From contig JBBPSI010000017.1 of the NCBI GenBank assembly GCA_038093515.1, positions 124,001 to 188,000 on the forward strand: a stretch of DNA of 64,000 nt, given 5' to 3'. Shown here piece after piece: positions 13,002 to 24,262 of this stretch. This stretch comes from Butyriboletus loyo. Its lineage: Eukaryota; Basidiomycota; Agaricomycetes; Boletales; Boletaceae. Every line of letters begins with the position of its first letter. The first letter of the stretch is position 1. Under the pieces are notes generated by a model that was not told the DNA's origin, did not search any database, and saw nothing but the letters and a program-made list of their open reading frames with translations. Both the position numbers and the translations under genes were made by a program.

Positions 13002-13694
13002 CTACAGTCTTCGCGAGGGTTTGACAGTCGAGGTCTTCTTTGGGGACACGTAGATGCTTTCGCGCTTGTAATGGGGTCTCGCCCCTGGAATATCATCGTC
13101 AGTACGTGGAAAACAGCAGAAGCAAGGATCGACGTACTCATGAGAATGGGAGTCACCGCAGAGAAACTGAAGTCCACACTAGGGTAGTCGGGTCCCGATA
13201 TGAACGTCAAAATGTCGCCTTCACTTTGCAACATTTGAAACGCCGCATCAAGAGCTGCCAGCGATGATGAGGTGGGTAATGAGATCTCTTTCTCAGCCCG
13301 TGTCGCCACTAGCATTTAGGCTTATCAGCACGAGTAGAGAGGTTATGGAATCACTCACATGTGGACCTCAGAGGACCTCTTGAGGGTTTGACATCCGCGC
13401 TCCTTTGCTCGGGGAGGACATAAATGCTTTCGTACTTGTCGTTTCGTTTCGTCTCTTGAATCACACAATGTTGTCAGTGCGTAGAATATACCAAGTAAGG
13501 AACAATCAATGCACTCATAGGAATGGAAGTTATTGCCGAGAAACTCGGGTTATCATTCGAGCAGTCGGACACCGGCGCGAGCATCAGGGGGTCGCCGCCG
13601 TCCGCCTGCATTGCTTGCAGCGCGGCATCCAGTGCCGCTAAGGAAGACGACGCAGGCAGCACAGCGGGAGATTCCTTCTCGGCTAGCGCCGATA
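13002..13694 (-). repeat. Intragenic tandem duplication of a two-exon module
   Basis: Copy 1 has exons 13515-13694 and 13359-13454. Copy 2 has exons 13138-13308 and 13002-13084. Both start with AEKE followed by SSSLAALDAA, continue through a variable linker to FSA[IV]T, splice after an ATG A at the same codon phase, and the second exons share K[YR]ESIYV and VKPSR. Internal introns are 60 and 53 nt, and a similar intron precedes each copy. The introns have diverged more than the exons. Confidence 0.85.
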
Positions 13695-15454
13695 CTAGCA
13701 CTTGTCAGACAAAGGCAAACAAGACGGGCAGCAATTACTCACATGCAGATTCCAAAGGAGCTCGGGATGTAGCGATTGGAGCAACCTTGACAGTCTTCGA
13801 CTGTCCCGTCTGAGTCTCAGACCCCCCGGGTAGACGGGCAGCTGTATCGACTTCTATCAAACAACGCGAAACCGGTAAGCAGCAGCCACAACAGCATGAC
13901 CACCGAGCGGCGCACCGTTGGATGAATCACCATCGATAACAGCGACATGCTTAGCAAGACTGGGGAGAAGTGATTTCTGCGGTGCCGGTAATATCGACTT
14001 GCGAGGCTTCGGCAGTGCGGAGATCTTTGAAGGTGATCCAGCACCGGGTTGGGCCTTCTTTGGACTCGCCGTAGGGGGCTTGCCCCTGACGTCCGGGGAA
14101 CGTCCAGCACCAGGCTGGAACGTCTTGGTATCATGGAGCATCGTCGTCGAACTGTTGTATGCCTTGTTCTCTTTACCATTGCCTTTCGCGGGTATCAGGC
14201 GTTCCATGGGTATCGTGGGGATGGGTATCATGGGTATCGCGGGTAACTTGTCAGCGCCAGGCTGAACAACATTGGCACAGGCAGTGGTAAGAGGCTCCTT
14301 GGTAATCTTGAGGTTATTGACCGTCGTTTCTTCGGTTTGTCCTACGGCATGTAATTTCAGAACGGACAAGGCAATAGTCGAGTCAGCTGTGGCACGTACT
14401 ATGGTTTGGAAATTTGATTGATGAACCACCGGATAAAGTCGAGGCTGCGGGCGTATCTTGAAAGACTCTAACGCATGCTGAGCTTCGTGTGACGATATGG
14501 GCTATAGGGCGTAATTTTTCTATTTTTGAGCAGACGTCACGTTAACTAATGACTACCTCTAAGTGAACGTTGGCAAAGGAACTCACTCCCTTCTGTCATC
14601 TCTGCATCCTCTCCCGGAGTGACACTTGCAAGGATCCGCGCCTTCCGGGATTCCTTCGCAGCCTGGCTAGCAGCCGAGACGTTCACAGGCACGGCTACCG
14701 TCTTGACCGCGGCAAGCTCTGCCTGAACGCCAGCTAGCTCCGACTGGAGAAGAGCGATCTTGCGAGCGGTGTCGGCCTTGACCCCAGTGATCCTTGCCGC
14801 CTGGCATTCCATCGACTGCTGGAAGTTCTTGAAGGACTGGCAGAGATTATCGAGGGTATCGTCACGGCCCTTCCTGTGGTCGTCGACCTTCAGGTTGTCG
14901 AATTTGGTGGTGAGTTCCTGGTTCGTCTGCTTATAAGAGTCCTTCTCCATGCGCTGGGAAAGCTCCAGACCGGCAATGCGATCCTCCTGAGATGCTACTC
15001 GTTCGCACAACTCGCTGACTTGTTGCGTGAGCGCTTCGGTTTCCTGACCATGGACAAACGCAGAGGTTTGTGTGCCTTCGACTGCGGTGATGCGATCCTC
15101 GAGTGAGACGACATCCGACGCAATGGCGGTAACCTGAACGACGAGTGCAATGACCAACTGGTACAACTGAACGAATCCAACTTTCAGTTGCGCCATGCCA
15201 AACGTTGGAGCATCGTGGCGTTTGATTACGTCGTTCCAGTCACCGTCGGAGTTGAAGGTGGCGGAACTGGGAGGGGACGAAGCGTCGTGAATGTTGATCA
15301 AGGTCGTGTACTCAGCGCCTGGTGGGCAAGAGGCGACCAGGACCTGATCCGCATCGGCAGGTGATGGCATGGGGAAGAGACCAACACAGTGACGCATGGC
15401 AAATGTGAACGCGGAAGGGCCTGACAGCGTAGCATCCTTGCGAGAGGTGGCCAT
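13002..15454 (-). CDS. Coiled-coil protein of unknown function with a tandemly duplicated two-exon C-terminal module
   Basis: I do not recognise this protein. The N-terminal ~300 residues (15454-14590) contain a long helical heptad-rich segment (about 15100-14750) typical of a coiled coil. A proline-rich middle (14440-13880) repeats IPM/IPIP and QPGA[DG] units. The C-terminus consists of two copies of an ~85-residue module, each built of two exons with introns in the same places (13359-13694 and 13002-13308). Splices I placed: donors near 14592, 14400 and 13960; the final exon ends VKPSRRL then TAG at 13002-13004. ATG 15454 (MATSRKD) is chosen. An in-frame upstream codon run from 15523 adds a hydrophobic leader that could be a signal peptide, so the start is uncertain. 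Low-complexity content suggests a fast-evolving lineage-specific protein. Confidence 0.65.
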
Positions 15455-15941
15455 TGGGAAAGCAAAGAAGATAGCAATAAGAGAGGCAAGCGCAGAGAAG
15501 ACAGTAGACGCGGGAAAGAACAAGAGAAGGGACTGGGAACGAGGTTACTCTGGGCTAGCCTTACATATGCCAGAAATTGGGATTCAGACTAGGTGTTAGC
15601 CCGCTCGACGGTGGTGACGGACTGAGGGTCGTGCAGCGAGTTCATCATCAGGCGGCTGGCCTCGACTGCAGCGGGCAGTCTTCGTTGAAATCAGTGTCAA
15701 TAGGATTTTCACATTACCTATCGAGATGAAACTTCATAAAGGGGCAAGGATGACCTGTAGAGAAGTGAGCATGTAATGACCGAGTGCATGCTCGCAATAT
15801 CATCTACCGGGTCATTACATGGTCAGCGACCTCACACTCAATGATTAGTGAGAGAAGACGAAATGCGTGAAGTATGTGGAAGAAGAAAAATAAAATATCG
15901 ACATGAAAATACATCTGATAGCCCACCAAGAACATGTACAG
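15455..15941. other. Intergenic region with a perfect inverted repeat
   Basis: About 490 bp between the coiled-coil gene and the 3' end of VID21, both on the minus strand. It should contain the promoter of the former and the 3' UTR of the latter. A short minus-strand frame at about 15600-15660 could be an upstream exon of the coiled-coil gene but has no supporting homology. Confidence 0.4.
15770..15821. repeat. 12-bp perfect inverted repeat (possible hairpin)
   Basis: CATGTAATGACC at 15770-15781 pairs with GGTCATTACATG at 15810-15821 across a 28-nt spacer. It lies in the spacer upstream of the coiled-coil gene and just past the VID21 stop. Confidence 0.7.
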
Positions 15942-18900
15942 CTAGCTCTGTGAAGGGTACTGTACTCCTTGCTGTGCCTGCGTCATCGTCGTCCGCTACA
16001 CCAGACCAAAAACCGAGACCATGGTCAATAAAAATCGCTTTACCTATTAACCCAGAAAAGAAACCTCACCTGCATGAGTGACGAAAGCCTCAACGCCTGA
16101 TCCATCTGTTCTTGCGTGAAGTGTGTGCCAGGGGGTACCACTGGTAAGTAATGCGCTGTAATGTTGCTTGTTGGGCGGGGCATTGTGTTTCCGGGGATTT
16201 GTGGTGATGGCATCGGCGGTTGGGACTGGGTGGACGGCAGGCATGGAGAGGTAGCGTTCGAAGGAGTGACAACAGTCCGAGGAGGAGATGCTTGTTGTGT
16301 GGCACCGATACCGGGCGAAGAAGTCGCTGCCCGGGAATGGTATGGTGGCGAGAGGTGCGCAACAACAGGTAGACTACTGAGAGCGGTTTGCGGCGTACCT
16401 TGTGCTTGCGCTTGAACCTGTGCCTGAGCTTGCAACTGGGCATGTACTTGCGCCTGCGACTGGGCAACAGCCGTGATAGCATTCGCACGCGCTTGCGCCG
16501 CCTGAACCTGAAGCATTTGCTGTGGTGATATGCGAGAGGCTGCAGCAGCAGACATCGGAGTTGGCATTCGCTGTTGCTGAGAGATGTTGACTTGAGGGAT
16601 CGCAGATTGAGCACGGATTTGTGGAGCGGGTTGGGAAGGCTGGGTAGCTGGTCGAGAAGCGCCATTGCCTGTCTGCTGCTGCTGCTGCTGTTGTTGTTGT
16701 TGTTGTGGTGGTGGTGGTGGTGGTAGTGGTAGTGGTAGTGGTGGTTGCGGTTGCTGTTGCTGCGGTGTTGGTGGTTGCTGTTGGGCAGAAGCAGTTGCTG
16801 CACTCGGCGCCTGATGCCATAGGGTATCAGTGAGTAAACGATGCAAGTGCACCAAAGGCGAGAAACGGACAACCTGTGCACGTAATAGTTGTTGTCTAGT
16901 AAGCTCCTCATGCCTCCGTCGTGTCATCAACATTTCCTGATGGTCCCTCGACTCCTTCTCTGCTTTCATCCGGCTAAGCTCGACAGGAGTGAGCTTTGGC
17001 ATCTTACTATACTGGCCATGCGTGTCATGGATATTTGGAGGTTTCCTCTGGTTCACTGCAAGTCCCTTAGCAATGATCCATAAACATATCACCACAAGAA
17101 GAAACGCACTGCTCGCAGCTTTCTGCGCTGCCTCCCTTTTCTTTGCAGTCTTTCGTATTGTTTCATACATAAGGGAGTGTCTTCGTCGCTTTATCGTGTC
17201 CGAGGTAATAGTTACACCCGTCGGACTAACCCCACCGACCTGGCCCTGTGCAATATTGATGTTCGCGAGGCGCTTCACCCCCCTCGTCGTCATTTGGACT
17301 TGCTGCGGGGATGTAGAAGGCGTAGCAGGGGGCGGCGTCCCATCCGCCGGAGAAGTCACGTCCGCATGGCCGGAGATACCACTCGGCTTGCTACCAAACT
17401 TGAGGTTCCAGCGCTCAAAGCACTCCCAAGGCGTCCGCTTGTCAATTGAGATTGTCACGCGTGTAGAATTGAAGGAATCAGTGACAAGGGTCCAATTGGA
17501 AGGGTACTTTTCGACAAAGGATTTGAGGAGGACATCCTCTAAAGGGCTCCATGCATGGTCGAGCCGTTTTTTATTGTCTTTTGGAGGGTGTGGGATAATA
17601 ATCCCTCCGATAGTCTGTGGTTTAACGCCGTCGAAGAGTTCTTTGAAGAAAAGGAACCGATGAGACGAGACCCATGCTACCCACACTCAATCGTCAAGGT
17701 TCGAACTCACCGGAAAGGTGCTCGTCAGTGATCTTACTCGACAAGCTCTCAGCCTCGGTGACAGCAGGCTCCTCTGGAGGAAGCCACCTCCCGTTCTTCC
17801 ACCGCCTCACGGGTTGCAAAGGGCTCAGTAATGTAGGCTTACACAACATGAATTTGCCCATGGGTGCTATCTTCGTGTACCCAGCGTCGTCGACGCGTCT
17901 GTTGTCATCCCGCTCCGACTTCTTGTCGGACCTCTTCTTCGGTTCGGAAGGTGCAACGTCAGGCATACCGAGGGGTTGGAGGTCGGGAAAGAGGTCGGAG
18001 AGGTCGAGAGTGTGTACAGGCTCGAGATCGAGAGCACGCGGTGCAGCATCTTCGGTAGTGAGATCGGAAAGTGCTTTGACGAGATCGAGGTCGTCGTTGT
18101 CCACGAACAATTTGCTGTCGTCCGAATACGCGATCCACTCTCTCAATGGTGCATACATGTTCGACTTCGGCACAGACTTGCCCGGGCTGGTTATGGGTTG
18201 AGTGTTGCTTTGGGATTCCGAGCTTGGCTGCGAACCCAGGATAGGATCGCTCGAATCTGGTTTGAGGCCCGCGAGATCAACCACCTCCGTCCTCGTCGCC
18301 TGCGTCCTCCCACCATCACTGTCTGCAGCTTTCTCCCCCTCAACCTCGCCAGGCCGAACGTCATCAACGTCCATCGCATCCGCATCCGTCTGCCATGCAC
18401 CACTCACATTCCTTAACGCGGACGAATCCTCCACGTCCTCCACCTTGGGCCTCAGGACACCATCAGGGCCCATACTCTGCCTCTGACTACTCTCCTCTGA
18501 CTCGCCCGACCCCGATCTTGACCCACTCCCCTCCAACGCCTCCTCAAGGGCATTCATTGTCTCCAAATCATCAACGATATCCCTGTGTTCCACTTCCCCC
18601 TCGTCGTCGTCATCTCCAGACTCCTGGTCACTATACGCATGCTCTTTGTCACCCTGTTCGCAGGCGATACCCTCAGCGTCCACTTCCATGTCATGTTGTT
18701 GTCGCTGTTGCTGCGAGGCAGAATCGGTCGTACGCGGTCGCTTCCAGTGCATACAGATGCCCAGCTTAATACGTTGTTCGCGAGTCTCGGCTTCGTGCCA
18801 TTCGAGAACGGCAGTGGAGACATTGAAGGCAAGAACGTATTTCCATCTGCGTTCTTCCCGGAAATCGACACGCATCCATTTCTGTCGTCAGTAGATAGTA

Positions 18901-20661
18901 TGAGTGCCATCATTTGATCTATACCAAGGACAATAAAAGGCCACGAGAGTAGAAAATGGCAAGTGCAAGCATACGTACCATCTCATCCAACAGAAAATCC
19001 CAATGCGACTTCGTCATCCCTCCCAGATTTCGCTGCTTTTTTGGCTGCCTATAACTCCACTTTGCTACATTTTCGAGCGATTCGACACGCTCCAGCGATC
19101 GCATAAGTCTCAGCTCTGTAATTGCGACCTGCACAAAACCGCACGTGTTCAATGTACGATTAAAAGAGAGAAGATACACATACACTCCAATCCTTTGTGC
19201 TCAAACACTTGGTTGCCCTCGATACCTTTTTATAAATAGGGTTTGCACGGATGATCGCACCCCACTTAGCGAATCCAAGAGGTGCCCACTCTTCCTTACC
19301 TCCTTTGGTGTCCATCTTGTCTTTATCTTTCTTTTTCTGTTTCGACGATTTACCCTTGCGGAGATACTCAGGAGGGAGCGCTTTAAGAGGCGGGAGATTA
19401 TAGGCGGGATTGAAGTGATGATGTTGAATCCCCGTCGAGAGAGTCGCTCGTGGAGGTTCTTCGAGGGTTTCACTATCGGCTTCTTCAAAGCTAAAATCAG
19501 GCAGCGCAGGAGCGGGAGATGTTGGCGTGGGTATGAGGAGAGACGGTTGCATGGACGTGACATCGACAGCAGTGTGAATTACCATCGGGCGCGGGGGATC
19601 CTCTCGCATGGGCGAAGGGGAGGGGGTGACCACGACCGCCGCCATGACATCAACAATAGTGTCCTCGCTCTGAACCTGGATCTCCGTTATCGGTGCAGAT
19701 ACGGGTGAAGAAGGTGGGAGCGCCAGCTGGGGAGACTCTTCACGGATGTCCTCCATAAGTTCGGAAGTGTCCATCTCCGCAGTCTCGGTAACGGGCTCAG
19801 CGTTGACGCGCTGAGAAGATTGCAATGGTACAGGCGGAGACCGGAAGCGCGAACTGTGTCGCGACATTGCGGGACTATGATACGAAGAGATCGATGCAGG
19901 ACGAGATGGTGGATGGGGCGATGGAGGTACGCTGGTACAGGGATCGGGGGGTAATGCCTGTCCTTCCTCTTCTTCCTCTTCTTCCTCTTCCTCTTCCTCT
20001 TCCTCCTCCTTCGCCTGCACCTCTATGGGTTGCTGGAGGGACGGCGTGGATGGATGTGACATGGGGAGCTCAACTTCTGCAGCAGCCTCCATAACCTCGT
20101 TGATCTCGACCTCCTCATCCTCTTCCTTTTGCACAGGTGATCTGACACGTGTAGGTGACGCGGGCGGTTCAGACATCGGAGAATCAATATCAGGCGCAGC
20201 TGGTTCCACCACTTCTTCTGTGGCTTCTTCGGAAGGAAATCGAACAGAAAACTCGCTGTCAGATAGATTGGATATCAAACCTGATTCTGGGCTGCCAAGA
20301 TACAAGTCAGTATAGTGCATCCCGGCACACGAGACCAGGAGCATAGATCGATGGGTGGAATAGCACGAAGAACGATGCTCACTTATTGCTAAGATCGAAC
20401 CTGTCCATAAACTGTTTCAACCCATGGTCCTCCTCATCGTTCCCGTCATCTGTGTCATCGTTCAGTGTGAGGAGAATGCCGACGTTGTGTTTCTGCTGGA
20501 TCATGCGGTACATCTCACGAAGAAGCGCATTTCTCCGCTGTATGACTGCACTGTATGGTCGTTGGTGAGAAGTCCCAGATGGATGATGAAGGATACGACA
20601 AGGCTTACTCGAGCTGTGCTACCCGTTCTGCTACGAGCGGCTCTGTCAATTCTGCGGACAT
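15942..20661 (-). CDS. VID21: NuA4 histone acetyltransferase subunit Vid21/Eaf1 (HSA and SANT domains)
   Basis: Vid21/Eaf1 is the assembly platform of the NuA4 H4/H2A acetyltransferase in the nucleus. ATG 20661 starts MSAELTEP, followed after one intron by a helical segment and an acidic, serine/proline-rich region with a run of about 16 Glu (~19963-20010). The HSA domain, which binds actin-related proteins, spans about 19130-18760 and includes WSYRQPKKQRNLGG and HWDFLLDEM. A long acidic linker follows. The SANT/Myb domain is at about 17580-17420 (HAWSPLEDVLLKSFVEKYPSNW). The C-terminus is rich in Gln, Pro and Ala, with a Q11 run at 16673-16706. A final short exon after an intron gives TMTQAQQGVQYPSQS and TAG at 15942-15944. 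It has at least six exons and is divergent from PDX1 over 336 bp. Confidence 0.88.
16673..16745 (-). repeat. Coding CAG/CAA and CAC/CCA trinucleotide tract
   Basis: On the plus strand this reads (CTG/TTG)n then (GTG/GTA)n. In the VID21 frame it encodes Leu-Pro repeats, six Pro and about eleven Gln. It is a likely length-variable microsatellite within coding sequence. Confidence 0.85.
19963..20010 (-). repeat. Coding GAG/GAA tract (poly-Glu)
   Basis: A purine-rich run on the minus strand (CTT/CTC units on plus) encodes about 16 consecutive Glu in the acidic N-terminal region of VID21. It is in frame and probably length-variable. Confidence 0.85.
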
Positions 20662-20997
20662 GCTACTGCGAAATCGAGGGGTCGTGTGCGATTTAACGTG
20701 GTCCTCGCAGGAGCGTAAAAGCGAGACCGAAAGCGAGCTAAAGTCAGATTGGGATGGCTTGTCGTCGATATCGCCGGCGACGCGCTCGTCTGCGTCTGTT
20801 TTCCGGCCTTGTCTAATCTCGATGGATGATGCGGGAACAGTACTTGGATGTCAAGTCTTAGGCGGTGACCGGGCGTCGACTCACTACAGTAGGTGGGTCA
20901 TTTCACGAATGCAGGGGGGTTACTCGGCAAGAAGGGGGGTCGCTAACTTCCCGTGCACATGCAAAGGGCACTCATCCAGGCCGTTCCTCTCCACGCC

Positions 20998-22160
20998 ATG
21001 TCATTTCGCTTCGCTGCCCACGTCGCACGGACAATCCCCCGCAGATGTATGTCTACCCATTCACCTTAACCGTCGCGCTCACACGCCAGCGACGTGTAAA
21101 GGCTTGCACCAAACCACCGTCCGCCGTGCCATTACCAACCTCGAGATGCCAGCCATGTCGCCCACGATGACGGAGGGTGGTATCACTCTCTGGAAAAAAA
21201 GGGAGGGAGAATCCTTCTCCGCTGGCGAGGTCTTGCTCGAAATCGTGCGTAGTCAAGCCGTGTATGTCCGGCTCAGTCCACTTACCCGTTTCAGGAAACG
21301 GACAAGGCGACAATCGACGTAGAGGCACAGGAAGACGGTGTTCTGGGCAAGATCTTGGTACGTGTGCCAAGTGGGACGTAGCTGCGCTCGCACATACACT
21401 TACACTCGCACAGGCCCCGGATGGCACTAAAAACGTGCCCGTCGGAAGAGTTATTGCGCTCCTCGCAGAGGAAGGTGACGACATATCCAATCTCGAGCCA
21501 CCGAAGGAGGAGCCCAAGTCGGCGTCCGTCCAAAAACCCGAGACCTCTGCTGCGTCCCCTTTTCCATCGTCACCTCCGTCCCCGACACCCGAACTTGCCC
21601 AGGGACCGGGGGCACATTCCCATCATCCGACACATTCCAAGCATTTGATGCCATCTGTCATCCGCTTGCTCATAGAAGGCGGTATCACTAATGCAGAGGT
21701 CATCAAGGGGACTGGTGTGCGAGGCATGTTGACCAAAGGAGATGTTCTTGCATACCTTGGGAGGGCCTCAAATCCTCTTGGTACCTACAAGCCTCTGCAG
21801 AAGGAGACAGCAACACCTACAAAGACAGATCCACCTCCCAAGGTACGTCTCACTCGATCACTTCGAAAACATACATACTTGAAAACCATATGCTTCCAGC
21901 CTTTGGACGGCGATGCTATCCGCCAGCTGATTGTATCGGGGCTTGCGGCCAAGTTGAAACCAGCACCGCATGGCAGGTCACTTCATCCAAAGCCAAAGAC
22001 ACGCACTCATTCTGCCCCCACAGCGCCATCAACACCAGCCTCTTTCGACTCGATCATCGCCGACTACGTTCCACCCGCCCATAAGGTACCCCTACCGACT
22101 GCACCTGTCCCACCCATTTCCAAGGATAGCACCACGGCGTATTTCGATGGCTTGCTCTGA
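20998..22160 (+). CDS. PDX1: Pyruvate dehydrogenase complex E3-binding protein (protein X)
   Basis: Pdx1 anchors dihydrolipoamide dehydrogenase (E3) to the E2 core of the mitochondrial pyruvate dehydrogenase complex. ATG 20998 starts an Arg-rich presequence (MSFRFAAHVARTIPRR). After a short intron, a lipoyl domain follows with EMPAMSPTMTEGGI and the lipoyl-lysine motif ETDKATIDVE (~21296). A Pro/Ser-rich linker leads to a peripheral subunit-binding domain at about 21650-21770 (MPSVIRLLIEGGI ... GTGVRGMLTKGDVLAYL). There is no E2 acyltransferase catalytic domain with its HxxxD motif, which separates it from E2. The protein ends with VPPISKDSTTAYFDGLL at 22160. It shares its upstream region with VID21 and converges on RAD1 with 119 bp between stops. 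Confidence 0.88.
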
Positions 22161-22279
22161 TCGTTTTGCTGTTCTTCGGTCGTCGTTTTTTATACATACC
22201 TTAGAGTTTCCTGCACCATTCACTGTCTGCCGAGCAACAATTCACCCCTCCCTCAAAAACATGATTGCGAGGGCCCCGG

Positions 22280-24122
22280 TCATGCAACTTCGTCGTCCAG
22301 TGCCATACACTGGGAGGGCACGTGAGAGTACATTCACCAAAGTTCCTACCGTACGCACCCTAAACTCTATGAACGAATCCGACGTCCCGCCTCCCCTGGC
22401 TTTTGGCACGGGGACCAGAAACTGCAAACTAAGCAAACCTTCTGCTTCGATCCTCAAGGACGTCTTTGTTGAGCTTTGAAGCGCACGGATGGCGTGCGCA
22501 ATATGCGCGAAGCGATAGCTACGTGAATCGAACAGCATCGTCGGAGTGAGAATCAACAGTGGAGAAGACGTCTTACCTGACCGCTACAGGCCGCAAACAT
22601 TCAAAGGTCTCCAATACCTCCTTATCGTTCGGGTAATCCATCTATAAAACCCGAGGTCAAAATTAATGCCACGTTTTCCCTCCGAATCACCACGAATAAA
22701 GGAGGAATAGCAACGGGAGATGATAAAAGTCACACATACCTCGGTGCTCCCGAAATCTCCGGACGCCTTGATACGAAAGAGAGGCTTCGAGGTACTGGCC
22801 GTTCCTCCAGCACTCCCCCCTTGTTGTCCAGCATTTCTCACAACGTCGGCGGCCGGGTTGCCAATGAAAGTGATTTTCTCACAGGAAGGGTCCAGTTCAG
22901 ATAATGCGTCTCGAAGCCACGATGAGGACTGTGCGCAAATTTGCATGCGATTGGGTCAACCAAAATTTCATTTTAATTATGGATCGGTTTAATGCCGTCG
23001 GCCCAAGAGCGCGCGCTAAAGGACCGTGATGCTGACCTTGAATATAATCTTCAACACGCTACTTCGATTACCATATATATGGGAGCAAACGAACGAGGGA
23101 AAGGTATATGCATGCGATCAGTCACGCAGTGCGCCCGAGTGAGAGGTAGTGAACACTTGCGTTTGATCGCCGTCAAAGGGCAGTTCTATATTGGGTTCTG
23201 GGTCAAACGTCGTGATTTCGCATGTCGTGGTGGGCCCTGAAGAATCCTCGGCGCTGATAAAAGTGTTCATGCATTCGTCATTACCTCACCCAAGGAAGAC
23301 AGGTGAAAGAACGAAAGGCGAGGCAAGAGCTCACAGCAATAACGTCAACGGATGGCCAGGCCCTGCATACGAAAGCCGCATGCTTGTCCTCTTTTCATTT
23401 CCTCCCCCGAAAAAGTGCTCGAGCCCGCGTACCGCACTTGGTTGCTGTCGGTTGTTGTTTGATGGGGTCCCTCGACCTTTTCCTTTGGCATCCCGGCGCT
23501 CTTCGTCGGATGCATCGTCCTCCCTGCGCCATTTCTTTGGCTTTGGGGCACTTGAATGGGAAGGTAGATTTGCGGTGCCGAAGATGCCGAGGCACTCGAT
23601 GAGGGTGGTAAGTGGTATCTCGAATGTTGTCGAGTCAGGTGTGTTTTGCAGAGGCTGCGAGTTTTCGGGGCGAGAGTGATCGGGCGAATAACTCCATTCG
23701 TCAAAGTGATCTCGATAGATATAGGAGGTTGCTGTGGATGTCGGGTGACGGGCGTCAACGGGAGAGATGAGGAAATGGAGATAGCCGTGAAGCTGGCTGT
23801 CCAGAGCACGCACCAAGTAAAGAGTGCGCTTCCTCTACGGTAACGACCATGCCCATTGCGGCGTCCGCGGCAAGTGTGACAGATGCACGCTAGTCCAATG
23901 AACGGGGGTTCATGTTGGTATTACACTCGTTAATCGGACACAGGGACTCACGTTGGAGAAGCTGATGCCCTTTAAGAGGGCCGCAAAGAACCTTGCATCG
24001 CGAACCGATGCGGTGAGAACCTGGATTGACGGCGATGTGGTCAGAGAGGCTCAGGACGATGTCGTACGAGATACCGGAATCGTTTCTCGAGGTTGAGTCT
24101 GTGAAAGAAACGGCTGTGACAT
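22280..24122 (-). CDS. RAD1: DNA damage checkpoint clamp subunit Rad1 (9-1-1 complex)
   Basis: Rad1 forms the PCNA-like 9-1-1 ring with Rad9 and Hus1, loaded at damaged DNA to activate checkpoint kinases. The product is built from several exons. ATG 24122 (MSQPFLSQTQ) joins over an intron to VLTASVRDARFFAALLKGISFSN, then RASVTLA...VTVEEAHSL and the core at 23816-23330 with FEIPLTTLIECLGIFGTA and RLSYAGPGHPLTLLL. The later exons carry SSSWLRDALSELDPSCEKITFIGNP (22946-22740) and SSTKTSLRIEAEGLLSLQFL with SFIEFR. A last 50-nt intron gives FRCMALDDEVA and TGA at 22280-22282, matching the usual Rad1 tail. An acidic/Ser insert at about 23400-23530 is longer than in model yeasts. Confidence 0.87.
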
Positions 24123-24262
24123 GGGCGCTGAGCGCTGAGTTGTGTAGAAGGGCGGACGAATGGGATGCATTCAGGGACTCTGGTCGATCAGCTCGGCGGC
24201 AGTAATATTTCGAGTCGTTCCCAGGGAGCCAGTCGAAAACTGGCAGCTCTTCGTCACCGCCC

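Noticed and set aside
16090..16911. 273-codon minus-strand frame rich in His and Asn
   Set aside because: Another frame of the VID21 poly-Gln/Pro tract; low-complexity repeats are open in all frames.
22281..22330. Extension of the RAD1 last exon beyond FIEFR without splicing
   Set aside because: A 50-nt intron gives the usual FRCMALDDEVA end; the unspliced frame does not resemble Rad1.
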